A stretch of 9,747 bases of DNA. Origin: Coriobacteriia bacterium. GTDB taxonomy: Bacteria; Actinomycetota; Coriobacteriia; Anaerosomatales; JAUVQN01. Numbering within the stretch: the first letter of the stretch is position 1; each line of letters begins with the position of its first letter. The position numbers and the translations under genes are program-made. The stretch is taken from NCBI GenBank assembly GCA_030598125.1, contig JAUVQN010000040.1:1-9747 (forward strand), written 5' to 3'. The notes below the pieces were generated by a model. That model was not told where the DNA came from. It saw nothing but the letters and a program-made list of their open reading frames with translations, and ran no database searches. Positions 9,716-9,747 of the stretch are shown piece after piece.

Positions 9716-9747
9716 ATGAAGCTCGATTCCCTCGACATGAAGAAGAA
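9716..9747 (+). CDS. Start of a further gene in the operon, partial at right edge
   Basis: An ATG at 9716 is preceded by AGGAGGT (9706-9712), the strongest ribosome binding site in the rightward set though close at four to five bases. It lies 16 bases after the ppx stop. Only ten codons are visible (MKLDSLDMKK), too few to identify a family. The context makes a polyphosphate kinase (PPK1 or PPK2) an obvious candidate, but that is a guess from neighbourhood alone. Confidence 0.7.
   Translation, partial: MKLDSLDMKK

Overview
The window is GC-rich (roughly two thirds G+C by eye), densely coded and strongly biased to G or C at third codon positions. Several genes use GTG starts and stop/start overlaps, and one has a promoter placed for a leaderless mRNA. 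This fits a high-GC Gram-positive, most likely a member of Actinomycetota, perhaps a deep branch such as Coriobacteriia or a relative. The phylum is inferred from composition and gene style; no rRNA or marker alignment was possible.

Left part, minus strand (4248 down to 1): uvrA, the nucleotide-excision-repair damage sensor, is complete and starts at a GTG with a good Shine-Dalgarno. It overlaps by one base (TGATG) a second gene that runs off the left edge. That gene encodes a protein with one N-terminal membrane anchor and a large acidic, Ala/Asp/Glu-rich outer domain that I do not recognise.

Middle (4249-4770): an intergenic stretch of about 520 bases between divergent transcription units. 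It holds a candidate -10 element for uvrA and a candidate leaderless promoter for the rightward genes. In between lies unexplained GC-rich DNA with a coding-like but stop-interrupted minus-strand frame and a small hairpin.

Right part, plus strand (4771 to the edge): a tight run of genes that looks like one operon. It contains two tandem, diverged thymidylate-kinase-fold proteins, a stand-alone HD-domain protein, a CHAD-domain protein with a long acidic tail, and a Ppx/GppA exopolyphosphatase with a C-terminal HD domain. A further gene with a strong Shine-Dalgarno has only its first ten codons in the window. CHAD domains bind polyphosphate and Ppx degrades it, so the operon is best read as an inorganic-polyphosphate (or polyphosphate plus alarmone) module.

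The main novelty is the kinase pair. Both proteins lack canonical dTMP-kinase substrate motifs but share other conserved blocks. The second also has Arg in place of the Walker A Lys and has lost another conserved Arg, so the pair may be an active kinase plus a degenerate partner. The stand-alone HD protein is recognisably a paralogue of the C-terminal domain of the Ppx two genes downstream, so the operon appears to carry that regulatory or hydrolase domain twice.
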